Shown: positions 11,409-22,529, numbered from the stretch's first letter. The stretch: 64,000 nucleotides of DNA from Hyposmocoma kahamanoa (GCF_003589595.1 NW_020653713.1:843159-907158), one strand, 5' to 3'. Notes: a model not told the origin generated them from the letters alone. Translations and numbers: made by a program.

Positions 11409-11710
11409 CGGAAATGCATTGACTTACAATTAAATGGACGACGGGTCTAATACAAAAACCACGAAAAAAATGTCCCAAGTTAACCTATTTAAACGTAGTG
11501 ACATGTAAAGGAATATGAAAAAGCTAAAACGTTAGATGTAAATTGTAATGTCATCGCAGTACTGTCTAATTTTGCTTGCTTCGCTGTCAGTCGAATAATC
11601 GAAGACTAAAGCGCGAATGACGCTCTGTATACGATTTTAACGCCCTATAAGTTCGGACACTTTTTAGCGCGGACCCGACGTCCATATAATTGTAAGTCAA
11701 TGCGGAAATG
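11409..11710. mobile_element. MITE, family M2, with 8-bp target duplication
   Basis: Element proper 11417-11702 (286 bp). Both ends read inward as CATTGACTTACAATTAAATG or CATTGACTTACAATTATATG, and the inverted repeat runs about 31 bp to GGGTC. The flanks CGGAAATG at 11409-11416 and 11703-11710 are identical 8-bp duplications. Two more copies are at 25937-26218 and 52653-52938. No transposase. The CA...TG ends, 31-bp repeats and 8-bp duplications fit the P or hAT superfamily. Confidence 0.85.
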
Positions 11711-12167
11711 GGAAAAATTTGAATTCAAGCTGAGGTAGTATCGACTCTTAATGACAGTGACTGAATCTCGTTTGAGTTACTTTAATGCGTTGTAGGCGCG
11801 TAAAAAATATGTCGTGTATATAGGCTCTAAGACTGTGCAAAAGATTACTAAAGTGGTCTATTACAAAACTGCTCGAGTTTAAATGCTTAATAATCTAATA
11901 ATAAATGAAAATATCTAACAACAAAGTAACTTAATATCTCTTGTTAACAGTTGTTCAAATCGTTAGCAGTTGTAAAGTTTATTTCGCAAAATGTCGACCA
12001 ACAAAGTAACAGAAGTATGTCTAAATTGTAAAGTCGTTTTTAATTACGTCGTAAGCTCTTTTAAACGTAAATTTTATTGTTCTTAATGTTTTTCGTTGGT
12101 AATAAAATAGTTTGTATTTTAGTTGAAATACGAGAAAGGGTGTAATGACTGCTGGTATAAGTTATGC

Positions 12168-12262
12168 GATCTGTATCATTGTCGCGTATCACTTTTGTAT
12201 TCTTACTACTGGTAATCCGCTCGTTATATTATGTATACATGGTACGCCAAAATGATACGCTC
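12168..12262. mobile_element. MITE, family M1
   Basis: Ends TCTGTATCATTGTCGCGTAT and (minus strand) GCGTATCATTTTGGCGTACC form the inverted repeat. About 95 bp; the shortest of the three copies. Confidence 0.45.
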
Positions 12263-12608
12263 AAATTTGTAAACAATCGGCTGTATTACTTATATTATAC
12301 ATCTTTATATATCATGACCAAACTTATCCAACTTATCTCATACCAAATTGGTAATAAAATGCAGTGAAATCGGGCATACTATTTAGTCTGGACTAGACAA
12401 AAAAAGACATGTGAGGCGTGCCGCCGCTAACGACGATTTTTCCCGCCGGCGCAACCGTCGCTGATGTACTTGACCGGCGTAAAATTGGTGTGTAAAAATT
12501 GGTTTTATCTTAATCATTTTCTCAAACAAATACAAGCGAATTGAAGTTAGTATGTTCTTCAATTTCTATAGAATCTCACAGCATTCTAGATAGAAAGTAT
12601 AACGAAAA

Positions 12609-12720
12609 ATAGACCATGGGACCTGTAAAGGGCTCAAACATTGATTTGTTTGAAAAAACAAATTCGCAATTTAGATCCAAAAAAAGGTACATTGCCAATG
12701 TGTAACAATCGCAAAAACCG
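12609..12720 (+). repeat. Penelope-like terminal fragment
   Basis: CCATGGGACCTGTAAAGGGC, a GATTTGTTTGAAAAAACAAA stretch, and ATGTGTAACAATCGCAAAAA at the end. Same terminal block as at 48060-48176, diverged. It sits ~75 bp before the Jockey-type LINE. Confidence 0.6.
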
Positions 12721-12789
12721 AAGAATTCAATATATAACCATAACTTCACAAGTTTACATTATGCTACTATAACAATTAATATATCATTT

Positions 12790-14619
12790 GTAGCGGGCTA
12801 ATGCTACATAATGGATTTTTGGCCTATGGCCCCGAAGAGAAAGCCAATTTATTGGCCGACCTTTTTGGGGCTAACTCGCGCATTCACGACCAAGATGCGC
12901 AACCGCCGTCAATTCCCCACTGCGGAGTCACAATGCCTGATATAGTTATCAGACAATGTGATGTCCGCAAGGAATTGCAGACTCTTGACGTGCGGAAAGC
13001 CTATGGTCCGGATGGGATACCTCCTATCGTCCTTAAAAGGTGTGCGGCGGAGTTGTCTCCCGTACTGACGCGCTTATACCGCCTCTCATACCAATCTGGT
13101 AACGTGCCCCTAGCTTGGAGGGAGGCCAACGTGCAACCTATCCCCAAGAAAGGAGATCGGTCTGATCCGACAAACTATCGCCCAATAGCTGTCACTTCAG
13201 TGCTCTGCAAAGTGATGGAGCGGATTCTAAATATCCAGATAATCCGGCACCTGGAACGTCACTCCATTCTTAATGATCGGCAGTATGGGTTTCGGCCGAA
13301 CCGATCAACGGGTGACGTTCTAGCGTATCTAATGCATCTCTGGGGTGAAGCTATCGACAAACAGGGCGAAACCTTAGCGATAAGTCTGGATATTGCTAAG
13401 GCCTTTGATCGGGTCTGGCACCGTGGTCTCCTCTCCAAGCTTCCGGCATATGGTCTTCCCGGCCGCCTTTGTGAGTGGATCTCCGGCTTTCTGCGCGAGC
13501 GAAGATTGCGTGTCCTTGTTGACGGAGGCACTTCGCGGCTCGTGACAGTTAATGCTGGGGTGCCACAGGGCTCAGTGCTGTCGCCCACGCTGTTCCTTCT
13601 GCATATCAATGACTTGTTGCCTTTTGGCAACATTCATTGCTATGCAGATGATAGCACAGTGCACGGTTGCTATTATAAGCAATCGTCAAGCACCCGGGAG
13701 GACCCTGAGAGAAACCGGGAAAAACTTGTCGCTGAGCTCAACCATGTTTTGGAGCATATATCGTCGTGGGGCTCCCGAAACTTGGTTGAGTTCAACGCCA
13801 AGAAAACCCAGGTATGCGCGTTCAGCTCCAAAAAATCCCCATTCCTTCCACTTCCCCATCTTCAGGGTACAACGCTGACGCTGCAGGACAGGCTCAGTCT
13901 ACTGGGGATGAGCATCCGGAAGGACATGAGCAACAAAGATTACATCGAGAGCGTGATCTGTACCGCGTCGAGCAAGCTTGGCATCCTGAACAAGGTGCAC
14001 CGATTTTTTACTCCAGAGCTGCGATACCTGTTGTATAAAGCTCAGGTCCGAAGCAGCATGGAGTACTGTTCGCACCTTTGGGACGGCTCTGCCAAGTACT
14101 TGCTCGATGCCCTAGATGGACTGCAGCGCTACGCCTTCCGTGTTGTCAACGATCCTCATGTAACTGAGCATGCGGAGTCGTTACAGCTTCGCAGAGATAT
14201 AGCGTCTCTTAGCGTATTCTATCGTCTGTACCACGGTGAGTGCTCTGAAGAGTTATTCAACCTTGTCCCTTCCTCTCCTTTCCATCAGCGGACCACCCGT
14301 GCCGGACTGCGTTGCCACAGTTGGACGGTCAGTTCAATACCGTCCCGCACTAAAAAGTTTGGCAATTCGTTTTTATGCCGAACCATCAAATTGTGGAACC
14401 AACTCCCGGCGCATGTATTCCCTCCCCTCTATAACATCGGGTCCTTCAAACGTAGTGTGAAGAAGCATTTGGCCAGACCGGCAAAATGATAGTGACGGAG
14501 TGAAGATATTTGTGTTTTCCATCCGTTACTCTCATCTCTGGACTGTATTCGCACTTTCCATCAGGCGCGGTGCAGTCATTTTGCCGAGTCACAATAAAAA
14601 AAAAAAAAAAAAAAAAAAA
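12790..14619 (+). mobile_element. 5'-truncated Jockey-type LINE with poly(A) tail
   Basis: A GC-rich insert in AT-rich DNA, starting abruptly near 12790. It carries the 3' two-thirds of ORF2 and a ~105-bp 3' UTR (with the CTTTCCATCAGGCG motif also seen in the fragments at 22487 and 31797), ending in A24 at 14596-14619. The endonuclease half is absent, typical of incomplete target-primed insertion. I could not identify a target duplication. Confidence 0.9.
12801..14489 (+). CDS. LINE reverse transcriptase (ORF2, 5'-truncated)
   Basis: An uninterrupted 562-residue frame encoding a non-LTR reverse transcriptase. Finger and palm motifs appear in order: DGIPP around residue 71, NYRPIAVTS at 125-133, YGFRPNRST at 162-170, the first catalytic block SLDIAKAFD (Asp197, Asp203), GVPQGSVLSP at 253-262, and the YADD active site at 281-284. 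The C-terminal part includes KLWNQLPAHVFP, a tail block typical of Jockey/CR1-like lepidopteran elements. The endonuclease domain is missing. The listed Met is only the first in frame and not a natural start; the frame continues open for a few codons upstream. The lack of stops implies a fairly recent insertion. Confidence 0.85.
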   Translation: MLHNGFLAYGPEEKANLLADLFGANSRIHDQDAQPPSIPHCGVTMPDIVIRQCDVRKELQTLDVRKAYGPDGIPPIVLKRCAAELSPVLTRLYRLSYQSGNVPLAWREANVQPIPKKGDRSDPTNYRPIAVTSVLCKVMERILNIQIIRHLERHSILNDRQYGFRPNRSTGDVLAYLMHLWGEAIDKQGETLAISLDIAKAFDRVWHRGLLSKLPAYGLPGRLCEWISGFLRERRLRVLVDGGTSRLVTVNAGVPQGSVLSPTLFLLHINDLLPFGNIHCYADDSTVHGCYYKQSSSTREDPERNREKLVAELNHVLEHISSWGSRNLVEFNAKKTQVCAFSSKKSPFLPLPHLQGTTLTLQDRLSLLGMSIRKDMSNKDYIESVICTASSKLGILNKVHRFFTPELRYLLYKAQVRSSMEYCSHLWDGSAKYLLDALDGLQRYAFRVVNDPHVTEHAESLQLRRDIASLSVFYRLYHGECSEELFNLVPSSPFHQRTTRAGLRCHSWTVSSIPSRTKKFGNSFLCRTIKLWNQLPAHVFPPLYNIGSFKRSVKKHLARPAK

Positions 14620-14649
14620 CCCCTTAAACGTATCACGAAAGTTCAAAAC

Positions 14650-15340
14650 GCCTCAGTTATTGGCGCTTAACGAAAAAAATTAAATAAGCTTTTATCTAAA
14701 TCTGAAATAATTTTTAAATTGTAAAAAGTAGATGTGATTAAACCGTGAAATGCCAAAATAACCAACATCATAAAACACAAAATTTAAGATAATCCAAATA
14801 ATTACACACAAAAATAATTATTTTATTATTAAAATAAGTGAAACGTAATTGTAATGTGCATTAAACAGAATCAGTAATCAGACAATATGAATTTTTAAAA
14901 CATAGACTCATGCAATATTTCTTTCTATACGTCCATAATTGAGTATGTTTCATAGATATAGAGGTGCGAAAATGTTAGGAAATGACACAATATACAGAAT
15001 GAAGTAAAATTTGTGCAGTATAGTGAATGAGTAAAGACGAAGAGGGTGTACAACATTCAATGGTGACTAAATTAAAATTTAATTAAAAAAAGTAAACATT
15101 GCGAGGTAATTCCTTATAAGAACTTACATGTATACAAATGTTTTCGTAATAAACCAGTGAATTCTACAAATCGTGTCATCTATGGTGATGATACTCATAA
15201 GTGATACGCGACGGAGCCCACCATAAACATCTTACTTGTTGAGATCCCGTGAAAAGTTCAACGAGACATGTGAAATCATAACGTCATTAATATTACAATT
15301 ATTATTCTTTACCTTAATTATTTTGTTTCAAAGTTGAAAC
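14650..15340. other. No gene seen
   Basis: AT-rich spacer between the LINE and the SINE at 15348. Confidence 0.5.
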
Positions 15341-15558
15341 TTTAACACTGCCTCAGTGGCCGTACGGTTACCATGCCGGACTGCCACGCAGAGGTCCCAG
15401 GTTCGATTCCCGGGCCGAGAGAAATACTTGTATGACCTACATTTATTTCTCTCGTGAGTTTGGGTGTAATTTGTGGTTGTCTATGTGTGTGTCCATGGCA
15501 CCCGCGACACAGGGTTTCCCTAGTGCGGGGCTATGTTGAGTGTGTGCGTTATTTAACA
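15341..15558 (+). repeat. tRNA-derived SINE S1 with 7-bp flanking duplication
   Basis: Element 15348-15551. The tRNA-like head has the A box GTGGCCGTACGGTTACC and B box GGTTCGATTCC. The body includes ATTTATTTCTCTCGTGAGTT and TGGCACCCGCGACACAGGGT, with a GTGTGTGCGTTA 3' end. TTTAACA flanks it on both sides (15341-15347, 15552-15558), consistent with a target-site duplication. Confidence 0.75.
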
Positions 15559-15559
15559 A

Positions 15560-16075
15560 AAGGTGTTGAATTGTAAAAGACTCGGTTGAAAGATTGTCAA
15601 TATATATGTATATTATATATAATATCTTCAGACTGATTTTCGGGTTTTGACAGTTAGGTTTTTAATGTAATTTCTAACGATATATTTCAGTTTCAGTTCT
15701 AACACAACTATTCAAAATATATAACCATTCAGGCCTTTAAACTTAACTACTTAGTAAATGCGATAAAAATGCGCATATCGCGTGTGAGAAGCAAACAGCA
15801 AACACGTTCATGAAACTCATTAGACAACTTTCTAGTTGCCAGGCTTATAATGTTTAGCTTTCCAAGCAGTGTTTGACTAAGTCCTCTTATTAAGTTTAAA
15901 CAAATACCGACTGAGAAACTAGTAACAGTAGTGGAACTATAATTAAAGGATACCGTTTGCCTCTATTTATGACTAAATATCATTTCAGTTTTACTTTGCT
16001 TTAAAAAATAGTAACAAAGAATAATAACTGTTTTTTTGTTCCAGGCAACCACACCAATTACTTGGTTTTAGTATA
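15560..16075. other. No gene seen
   Basis: AT-rich; no supported feature. Confidence 0.5.
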
Positions 16076-16084
16076 TCTAGAATA

Positions 16085-16170
16085 AAACAGCCCTAAAACC
16101 AATTTAGAATCGAACCCGGCATTTCCATATGTACCCACAATGCTGGCCGATAGGCTACCGAGGTCATTAA
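16085..16170 (-). repeat. Decayed tRNA-like (SINE head) sequence
   Basis: The minus strand reads a CTCGGTAGCCTATCGGCCA A-box-like segment and a GGGTTCGATTC B box 45-50 bp apart. The body beyond is unrecognisable. Probably an old SINE head; too degraded for a working tRNA. Confidence 0.4.
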
Positions 16171-17150
16171 TGCCAAATTGACAATAACAACTTTTTTCAC
16201 TGCAATAGATTCTACATCAAACCTATAATAAATATTTTTTTATAGAATGTTACTTTTCTATTTAAATTCAAATTTAAACGAAAATTCGGTCTACGTCTAC
16301 TAACGGTCAGGACGTTACTCCTAGTGAGGAGAAAAACCGACATTAAACTTATTTGAATATTACTTGTTTCAGTTATTATAGCACGCGCCCACGACCATCA
16401 AACTAAAAACAACTTGATACTAATTTATATTAAATTTGAATTTGAACTAATTCATTCATCTATATAATATCGGTTTTATTCAGGAAATACGTGATACAGA
16501 CGAGAACGTCCTTAGCGGGCCTTCCAAAAGTCAATTTTACTCTGTATTTTTTTCTCAACAACTGCTAGTTTAAAAAAGAAAAAGAATATGATGACAAAAC
16601 GTGAATCTACAAGGGAATTTTATAAAGGGTTTGTGGGAAAAACGTCAATTGACCACACGTATTTTGACTGCGTTTTATGTATTGTTTGTACTATTGTACA
16701 GTATTAATAATAATCATTACCTCTACAAACTTGTTCACTTTCTTTAATAATGATGATGAACAGTATCAAACCTTTGCAGAGACTGGTGTCTGAATTAGGT
16801 TGATTCTTTATTTCAGTTCACCGGTCTCTAGCTCCGTAAGAAACAATTAAAAAACTACTCCTCCGTTTTTAACGAGGTCTGTGTCAAGTGATGGGCTTAT
16901 GTAGTGAATTAGATGTAAAACTTATGTTTTTACTTATTATGTACAGAACACATATATGTATTAAAAAACTAAGTAAGATTAAAAATAGTGACTAATCTAA
17001 TTAATGAGTGAGTAAGTAAACACAACAAAAAGTACAAAGTGTTATTTACTAACGGTGGTAACAATAATAATAATTAAACTAATTGAAATAAGAAGGTTTT
17101 TGGTAAATTTACTTATAAAAAATACAAATATACTAAAGTACAGGTCGGAG
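16171..17150. other. No gene seen
   Basis: No supported feature. Confidence 0.45.
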
Positions 17151-17278
17151 TTTTTGTATCATTCCTGTTCTCATTTTCGTAGAGTGTTTCCGAAAAAAAA
17201 GATACGCGCGTCATATTTAAAAAATATGATACGCGTGTCATGTCCAAACAAATAGGATATGCCAAAATGATACAAAAA
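17151..17278. mobile_element. MITE, family M1
   Basis: 128 bp bounded by TTTTTGTATCATT and its reverse complement AATGATACAAAAA. Inside, the sequence around GATACGCG is imperfectly repeated in both orientations about an AT-rich centre (ATATTTAAAAAATAT). Confidence 0.55.
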
Positions 17279-17694
17279 TTGACCGATACATGACAGCAAA
17301 CTGTTTTTATCGGAAAGAAAATTATTCGACCTTCAGATTTCAATAAAGAAGGAGACATGGATACAAGATGCAAGGAAGACAAAGGAACGTGCACTGTTTG
17401 ACATGGCGACTATCTCGATTGCGATTCCATGCGAAAACATTATAATATGCGTGTTGGATTTAAAAGTTTGTATTGTCTTACTTGGAAAAAAGTACTGTCT
17501 TTTTTTAATATATGAAGTGACGTAAAAAAGTTACGTGATAAAAGATAAAAGACGTATGTAATGTATGCTGAAATCAAATTGACTACACGTTGAATTTTTG
17601 ATAAAAGCTAAAATCTTCTTTAATATTACAGACAATAGGAATTAATGTCACTTGGATGCTTTGTTATTCACTTTGCTGAAGAAATTTTTAAGCA

Positions 17695-17965
17695 GAAGTA
17701 TTTTTAACTGACTTCAAAAGAGGAGGAGGTTCTCAGTTCGATTGTATCTTTTTTGTGTGTTTGTATGTTACGGCATAAGCATTTGTGAACGGATTCTGAT
17801 GATTCTTTTTTTGTTGAAAAGAGGGTACTTCATTATTGGTCCCATTTAAATTTGAAGAAAATGTTCCACCTCTAAGGATGGCAAAGTAGGGGATGATTCC
17901 GGTGTCGCCCAGTTTCCGGTAACCGATTTCAATAAAACATGGCAAATAGATCAAATTCCATGAAC
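17695..17965 (-). repeat. Dispersed repeat with GACTTC end (family G)
   Basis: On the minus strand the copy ends in CCTCCTCTTTTGAAGTCAGT followed by TAAAAATA. Internal blocks include GGTACTTCATTATTGGTCCC and TTTCAATAAAACATGGCAAA on plus. Copies are at 36930-37355 (split by a SINE), 43985-44240, 46380-46600 and 46800-47000. A very common lepidopteran repeat end; superfamily not determined. Confidence 0.6.
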
Positions 17966-17969
17966 TATA

Positions 17970-18900
17970 AACAACGGTTTTTTTTATAAAAAAGTTATTT
18001 AGTTACAAGTCCTCTATGACGCATATAGTAATGATCAAAACAAAAGCTTTCATAATTACTGCGCATTGTAAACGTCGTCGCTTTATTTCAGTTTCAACGC
18101 GCGGAGCTCAACTAGTATAGTACAATAGAATATGAAGTGGAACTAGGCAACAGTATAATGAAATGGGGTTTTGCGAGACCTATTTTCTTGTAACGGCTTT
18201 TTCTGTGGCCAGACTATACGGTCACAAGTTCTATACTCCGTCCATCCATTTATTTAACTTTTGACAGCTCGAATTCTAATCAATTAGTGATGTCCTATGC
18301 GTTTCCGATTCGATTTTTTTTTATGACAGTGGATTATTTATGAAGAAGTTTAAATCGTGAATGTGAGCGGGTTAAAAATATTATCAGATATTATCTGATT
18401 GGGATCGTGATGTGGCGTTTGACAATTTGTGTACTCGAGAATTAATAAAAGTAATGTTAAAGAGGATTTAGGTGATGATACCATTTCATGTGGAGAAGAT
18501 CCGACGATTTAATATAATAAACAATAAAAATGTATTATAATTATTTATAATTTGTTTCATTTCATTATAATTTATTAGACAGGTATCAAAATTTATCAAT
18601 TTGAATTGTTTTTATTACATAATCTGTTGGCTCGATAAATATCGGAGCTAAAGAGTACGTCGATTCACAAAAAAATAAAAGAGTCCAGGAAGTGTTCCAG
18701 TTTTTTGTCTATATAGATGTATGTTAATAATTACGGAACTTCGAAGGCATGCACATGTCAAAAGTAAATAAATGTTTGGACGGAGTACATAGTGCATATT
18801 AGAGTGCGTCTTGCAGAAAGGGTGATGTGAAACGTGACACAAGTTATTTTAGTATAACGAATTTAGACATTCTGATATTCTAATGTAAATCGAGTTAATC
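17970..18900. other. No gene seen
   Basis: AT-rich spacer downstream (minus sense) of the putative exon at 18921. Confidence 0.45.
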
Positions 18901-18920
18901 GCCATTGTCGGTGTGCTTAC

Positions 18921-19010
18921 TGGGAGGGGTGCCGTTGCGGGGCGCGGGGGGCGGTGAAGGGCGAGGGGGCTCCTCACGCGGTGCGCCCGCGCCGCCCGGA
19001 GGACTCGCCA
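18921..19010 (-). CDS. Proline-rich host exon (likely same gene as 5079-5235)
   Basis: A 90-bp island of over 70% GC. On the minus strand it follows a TACTGTTCCAG acceptor and ends at CCCA/GTAAGC. In the frame fitting the next exon it reads 2 bases + 29 codons + 1 base, from ASPPGGAGAPREEPPRPSPP through RNGTPP. The leftover A joins the AA that begins the 5079-5235 exon to give a Lys codon, so the phases match. A different frame stays open further into the flank, and if this donor is not used the chosen frame stops at TAA 24-26 bases on. The segment is low-complexity and disordered in character; regulatory or linker function is inference. Confidence 0.5.
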
Positions 19011-19019
19011 CTGGAACAG

Positions 19020-20160
19020 TAGATGATCAGTTAGGTATACACAAGTAAATTTAAGAAACATAATTACGCGACTAATGCTAAGGCAGTAACTTAATAAATG
19101 CATCTTAAAACTTTATGGATACTATTTAAGAGTGGTTCCGCAGGCGGAATTTCAGCAGTGATGCAATCGCCTATAAAAAACCCAAGTGTTGCGACGCAGT
19201 CGCGCGCTTGCATCGCTTTTTAAAATTGTGCTTGTGTAAAGATGGACGATTAGCGACTGTATCGCGTTTGCATCGCTCGCTCGCCGCTTTAACAGAATCT
19301 GCCTTTTGTACTAGGTTCCAAGAAATCACAAATTGTTCTACAAAATGGTACTGTAATATTAACAACATGCTAAATTGTGATTGTGAACATTACTGATAAA
19401 AAAGTTTAAACCAAATTGTTATTATTAATCTAACCTTAAGTTTAACAACAAAAAACTGAGTCGCAAGTCCTTTTTAAAACAATGCAGAATAACTGACAAT
19501 ATTTGCTGACATTCCCTCTACATTTCATCCAACTCGGATCCAGGTAAGTGAAAGCAACGCCGCCACCAGTGCCTACATTTTTAAAACAAAACCATTTTAT
19601 TTTACGGGGGAAGTAGGTTTACCCGTTTACCATAAAATAAGGGAAAATTCTCTACGTAGACGCGTACAATAACATCATCGATGTATGCATGAGCGTGATG
19701 GATGGTTGGCGACGTGTAAATATTGCGTGTCCAGCCGATGACACCGCGGTCAAATGACACAGAGCAATTAAACGATATTCGAAACTGTGCTATAACGAAC
19801 TAGATATACTCCGCTACACATAAAGAGCCGTGGAAGCTCAGTGGGGCGAGTGTTGCTTTTTAATTGAAATGTGTACAGTTCTAATCCTAGTGTTTAAGTT
19901 TCTTTTGTAGTAATATCTCTCGCCTACTGTAAAGGAAAATATTGTCATGAAATAACAGTCACAAATTAATTTAATCTAATATTCAAAATTTGCCATTTAC
20001 CAGGTTTAAAACTATAGTGAAACAAAAACTTTATAGTAAAGGTTATTTATACAGGGTCTGATTACTTGGATGACAAAAATCTACGGCAGTGTATTGTAGT
20101 TGTTAATGATAAATGTGCACAAATGTTTACCTAAAAAAACCCAGTAGTTTTTTAAATTTT
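19020..20160. other. No gene seen
   Basis: Contains an isolated strong plus-strand donor (ATCCAGGTAAGTGA at about 19548) with no convincing open exon before it. Confidence 0.4.
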
Positions 20161-20164
20161 AGTG

Positions 20165-20470
20165 GCATCTCGCTGCATCCCAATTTCAACAGAGAAGATG
20201 GTTTCTCCGTACCACAAGTTTGGAATAGCCTAGCAGACACAAGACTGCAGTACTAATGTTTCGAATGTTTTAATTGACTCTAATTACCATTATAATAATT
20301 ATTTATGAAATAAGGTATTTAGTTAGTACCTTTTGTAACAATAGTGATGGTTGGCATTAATATTGGCTATAACTGGTTGATGAGTTTACCACCTCAGTCA
20401 ACTGTGACCATGGGACCTGTAAAGGATCCGAAGCGTTGGTTTGTTTGATAAAACAAATAAAGTATTAAAC
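20165..20470 (+). repeat. Penelope-like C-terminal end plus terminal block
   Basis: Starts with coding matching HPNFNREDGFSVP-x-VW at 20177-20230, the tail of the endonuclease-like C-terminus also seen at 47742. An AT-rich 3' UTR follows, then ATATTGGCTATAACTGG, ACCATGGGACCTGTAAAGG and a GGTTTGTTTGATAAAACAAA end. This copy links the coding end to the terminal block. Confidence 0.65.
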
Positions 20471-21380
20471 CTCAGGGGACGAGCACTGCAAACACACAAT
20501 AGAATCTGGATTCCGTTTTATTTATATTTTTCACCAACAAACAGACAACAAGACGCTTACAACTCAACAACGAAAATCCTCTTCGTTCCCCCACCCAAAA
20601 TAATTGCGGCGTAATTGGTAATAATAAAAGTAAAACCTTCAAAACACATACTTCTAATAGTTTTTTAATAGTTCTAATTGCATTCTAGGACTTCAGTGTT
20701 TATATAATTTCAATGTTTAATAATTGACGAATTAAATAATTATAATTGAACGATACGACTAAAGGATATTAGTAAAATGTGATGAAGCTCTGGAAGGAAC
20801 AACTCGCCGCTAACATGACAATTAAGTATTTAAAATCAATATGAATAAAAACAACTATTAAAATTATGCAATGGCCTACAGCATTTTGATTGATACATCA
20901 CTTGAAATTAAATATTAATTTAGTATTTAAATAATTATAATTTACTAGTGATGTTTAATTAATGTTGTGTATAAGTAAGAAGTAATCTGGCTTTGGGTGA
21001 GTGTTGTAACAATACACGATTTAGAAAAAAAAATAGTTTCATTTGCTCTGTGTGACAATAGCAAAAACCTAAAAACTCGAAATCTAATCATAAACAAGTA
21101 GGTACATAGCGTTCTGCAGTGTCTTAATGCGCTTCTCGTATCTGCACCAGACTGCGATATTTTTGCGGGTAGATGGGTGGATGTGTTTGTTAAATGTTCG
21201 AGATTTTGTGCGAGGACAGATGAGTGTATATTTTGTGAATTGTATTAATGTGCTTTATTTATGAACTTCGCAGTACTGTGCTGTTGTGTTATTACGTGAA
21301 ATTAATAAATAAAAAAATACAAAACGGATTTTCTAGATTACATTTTTTGTAATAGAAAAGCTCTTTAAAAAGAGTTCAAC
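20471..21380. other. No gene seen
   Basis: No supported feature. Confidence 0.45.
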
Positions 21381-21384
21381 CAGG

Positions 21385-21612
21385 GAAGTACTCCTACCTT
21401 ACCTATTTCGGCCACCAAATAGTAAGGTGCTGCAGAAATTATAGGCACATGGGACTTGTCAACTTATGTCTCAGGGTGACGGGCGCAGTGACAGTATCCC
21501 CAGGTCTTTGCATCTTAAAGCTATGAGTGGCACTGCAACCGTTATGGACAGGTGTGTCACTTACCACCAGGCGCACGACTTGTTCGTCCCATCAATTAGT
21601 TCCATACAAAAA
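21385..21612 (+). repeat. 290-bp dispersed repeat R290 (opposite orientation)
   Basis: Same blocks as the other copies but on the plus strand, ending CGACTTGTTCGTCCCATCAA and then an A-rich run. Its plus-strand frame reads MSGTATVMDR and HDLFVPS, the conserved family peptide. Confidence 0.65.
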
Positions 21613-22084
21613 ATAGACAAAGGTGTCAAAATTCTAACTCCCTTCTTTTTGGTTCGAGGGTTAAAATCACATACTCGTGTACTCAACACAAATGCAGGAG
21701 AATTAATAAAACGTTAAACTTGAAAAAATCTATGATAATGATATAATTTCCCATCGGCGTTGCCTTTTAAAACGGGGAACGTAGTATGTCTTAATCACAC
21801 GTAGGAATGTAATAATTCCAAAACATGTACCGACCAATCAGGCTCGGGTGACATGTCGTGTTTACACAAACAAATTGTAGCACGAGTGTTATGATACAGC
21901 TCGGGCAACAGCCCGAATCATTCCGATTGGTCGAATTACTCGACGAGATGATGTGGGTACACAACTAGGTATTTAATATTTTTGAAGTATCTTGGAACCC
22001 CATATTTACATTTATGGAATAGAATAAAATATACAAATGCCAATATATATAAATTTGGAAACAATAGCTATGCTGAGGAATTAA

Positions 22085-22285
22085 TTAATTTTTTTTATAA
22101 CATCAAGTGACGGGACGAACAAGTCGTGCGCTTCATGGTAAGCTACACGCCTGTCCATAACAGTTGCAGTGCCACTCAGAGCTTTAAATTGCGAAGTTCT
22201 GAGGGGCGCTACCACTGCGCCCGTCACCCTGAGACGTAAATTAACAAGTCTCATGTGCCTGTAATTTCACCAAAAACCTAAAAAA
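22085..22285 (-). repeat. 290-bp dispersed repeat R290, truncated
   Basis: Has the tail-proximal two-thirds (CAAGTGACGGGACGAACAAG through GTGCCTGTAATTTCACCA). The distal part is missing where a Jockey-type fragment begins. Confidence 0.65.
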
Positions 22286-22314
22286 ACCTGTCTAAAAAAC
22301 CGAATGAACGACAG

Positions 22315-22525
22315 CAGGATGAATCTAAAGATTCGCACGAAGCGTTATGCTCGTATGGCGAACGGTTATGGAGTGGAATTCCCTGCCTGCAGACTTGTTC
22401 CCTGAACGTTATAACTTGGACCTTTTCAAGGCGAGAGTGAATAGGCATTATTTGGGTGTGCATGCTCCATCGTCGACCTCATCATCACTTTCCATCAGGT
22501 GAGATGGAGGTCAAATGCGCACTTA
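22315..22525 (+). repeat. Jockey-type LINE 3' fragment
   Basis: The plus strand encodes a RTAxExNSLPADLFPERYNL-like LINE C-terminus with YASYGERLWSGI-region changes, then FKARVNRHYLG and a 3' UTR with CTTTCCATCAGGTGAGATGG. Related pieces are at 31760-31985 (minus), 38445-38590 (minus) and 45770-45910 (plus). Confidence 0.65.
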
Positions 22526-22529
22526 ATAT

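Noticed and set aside
15348..15425. A tRNA gene
   Set aside because: A and B boxes are good but the acceptor arm does not pair, and the same head recurs with a constant non-tRNA body, so it is a SINE.
19500..19560. Plus-strand exon ending at the strong donor ATCCAGGTAAGTGA
   Set aside because: No acceptor or convincing open frame upstream; isolated donor-like words are expected by chance.
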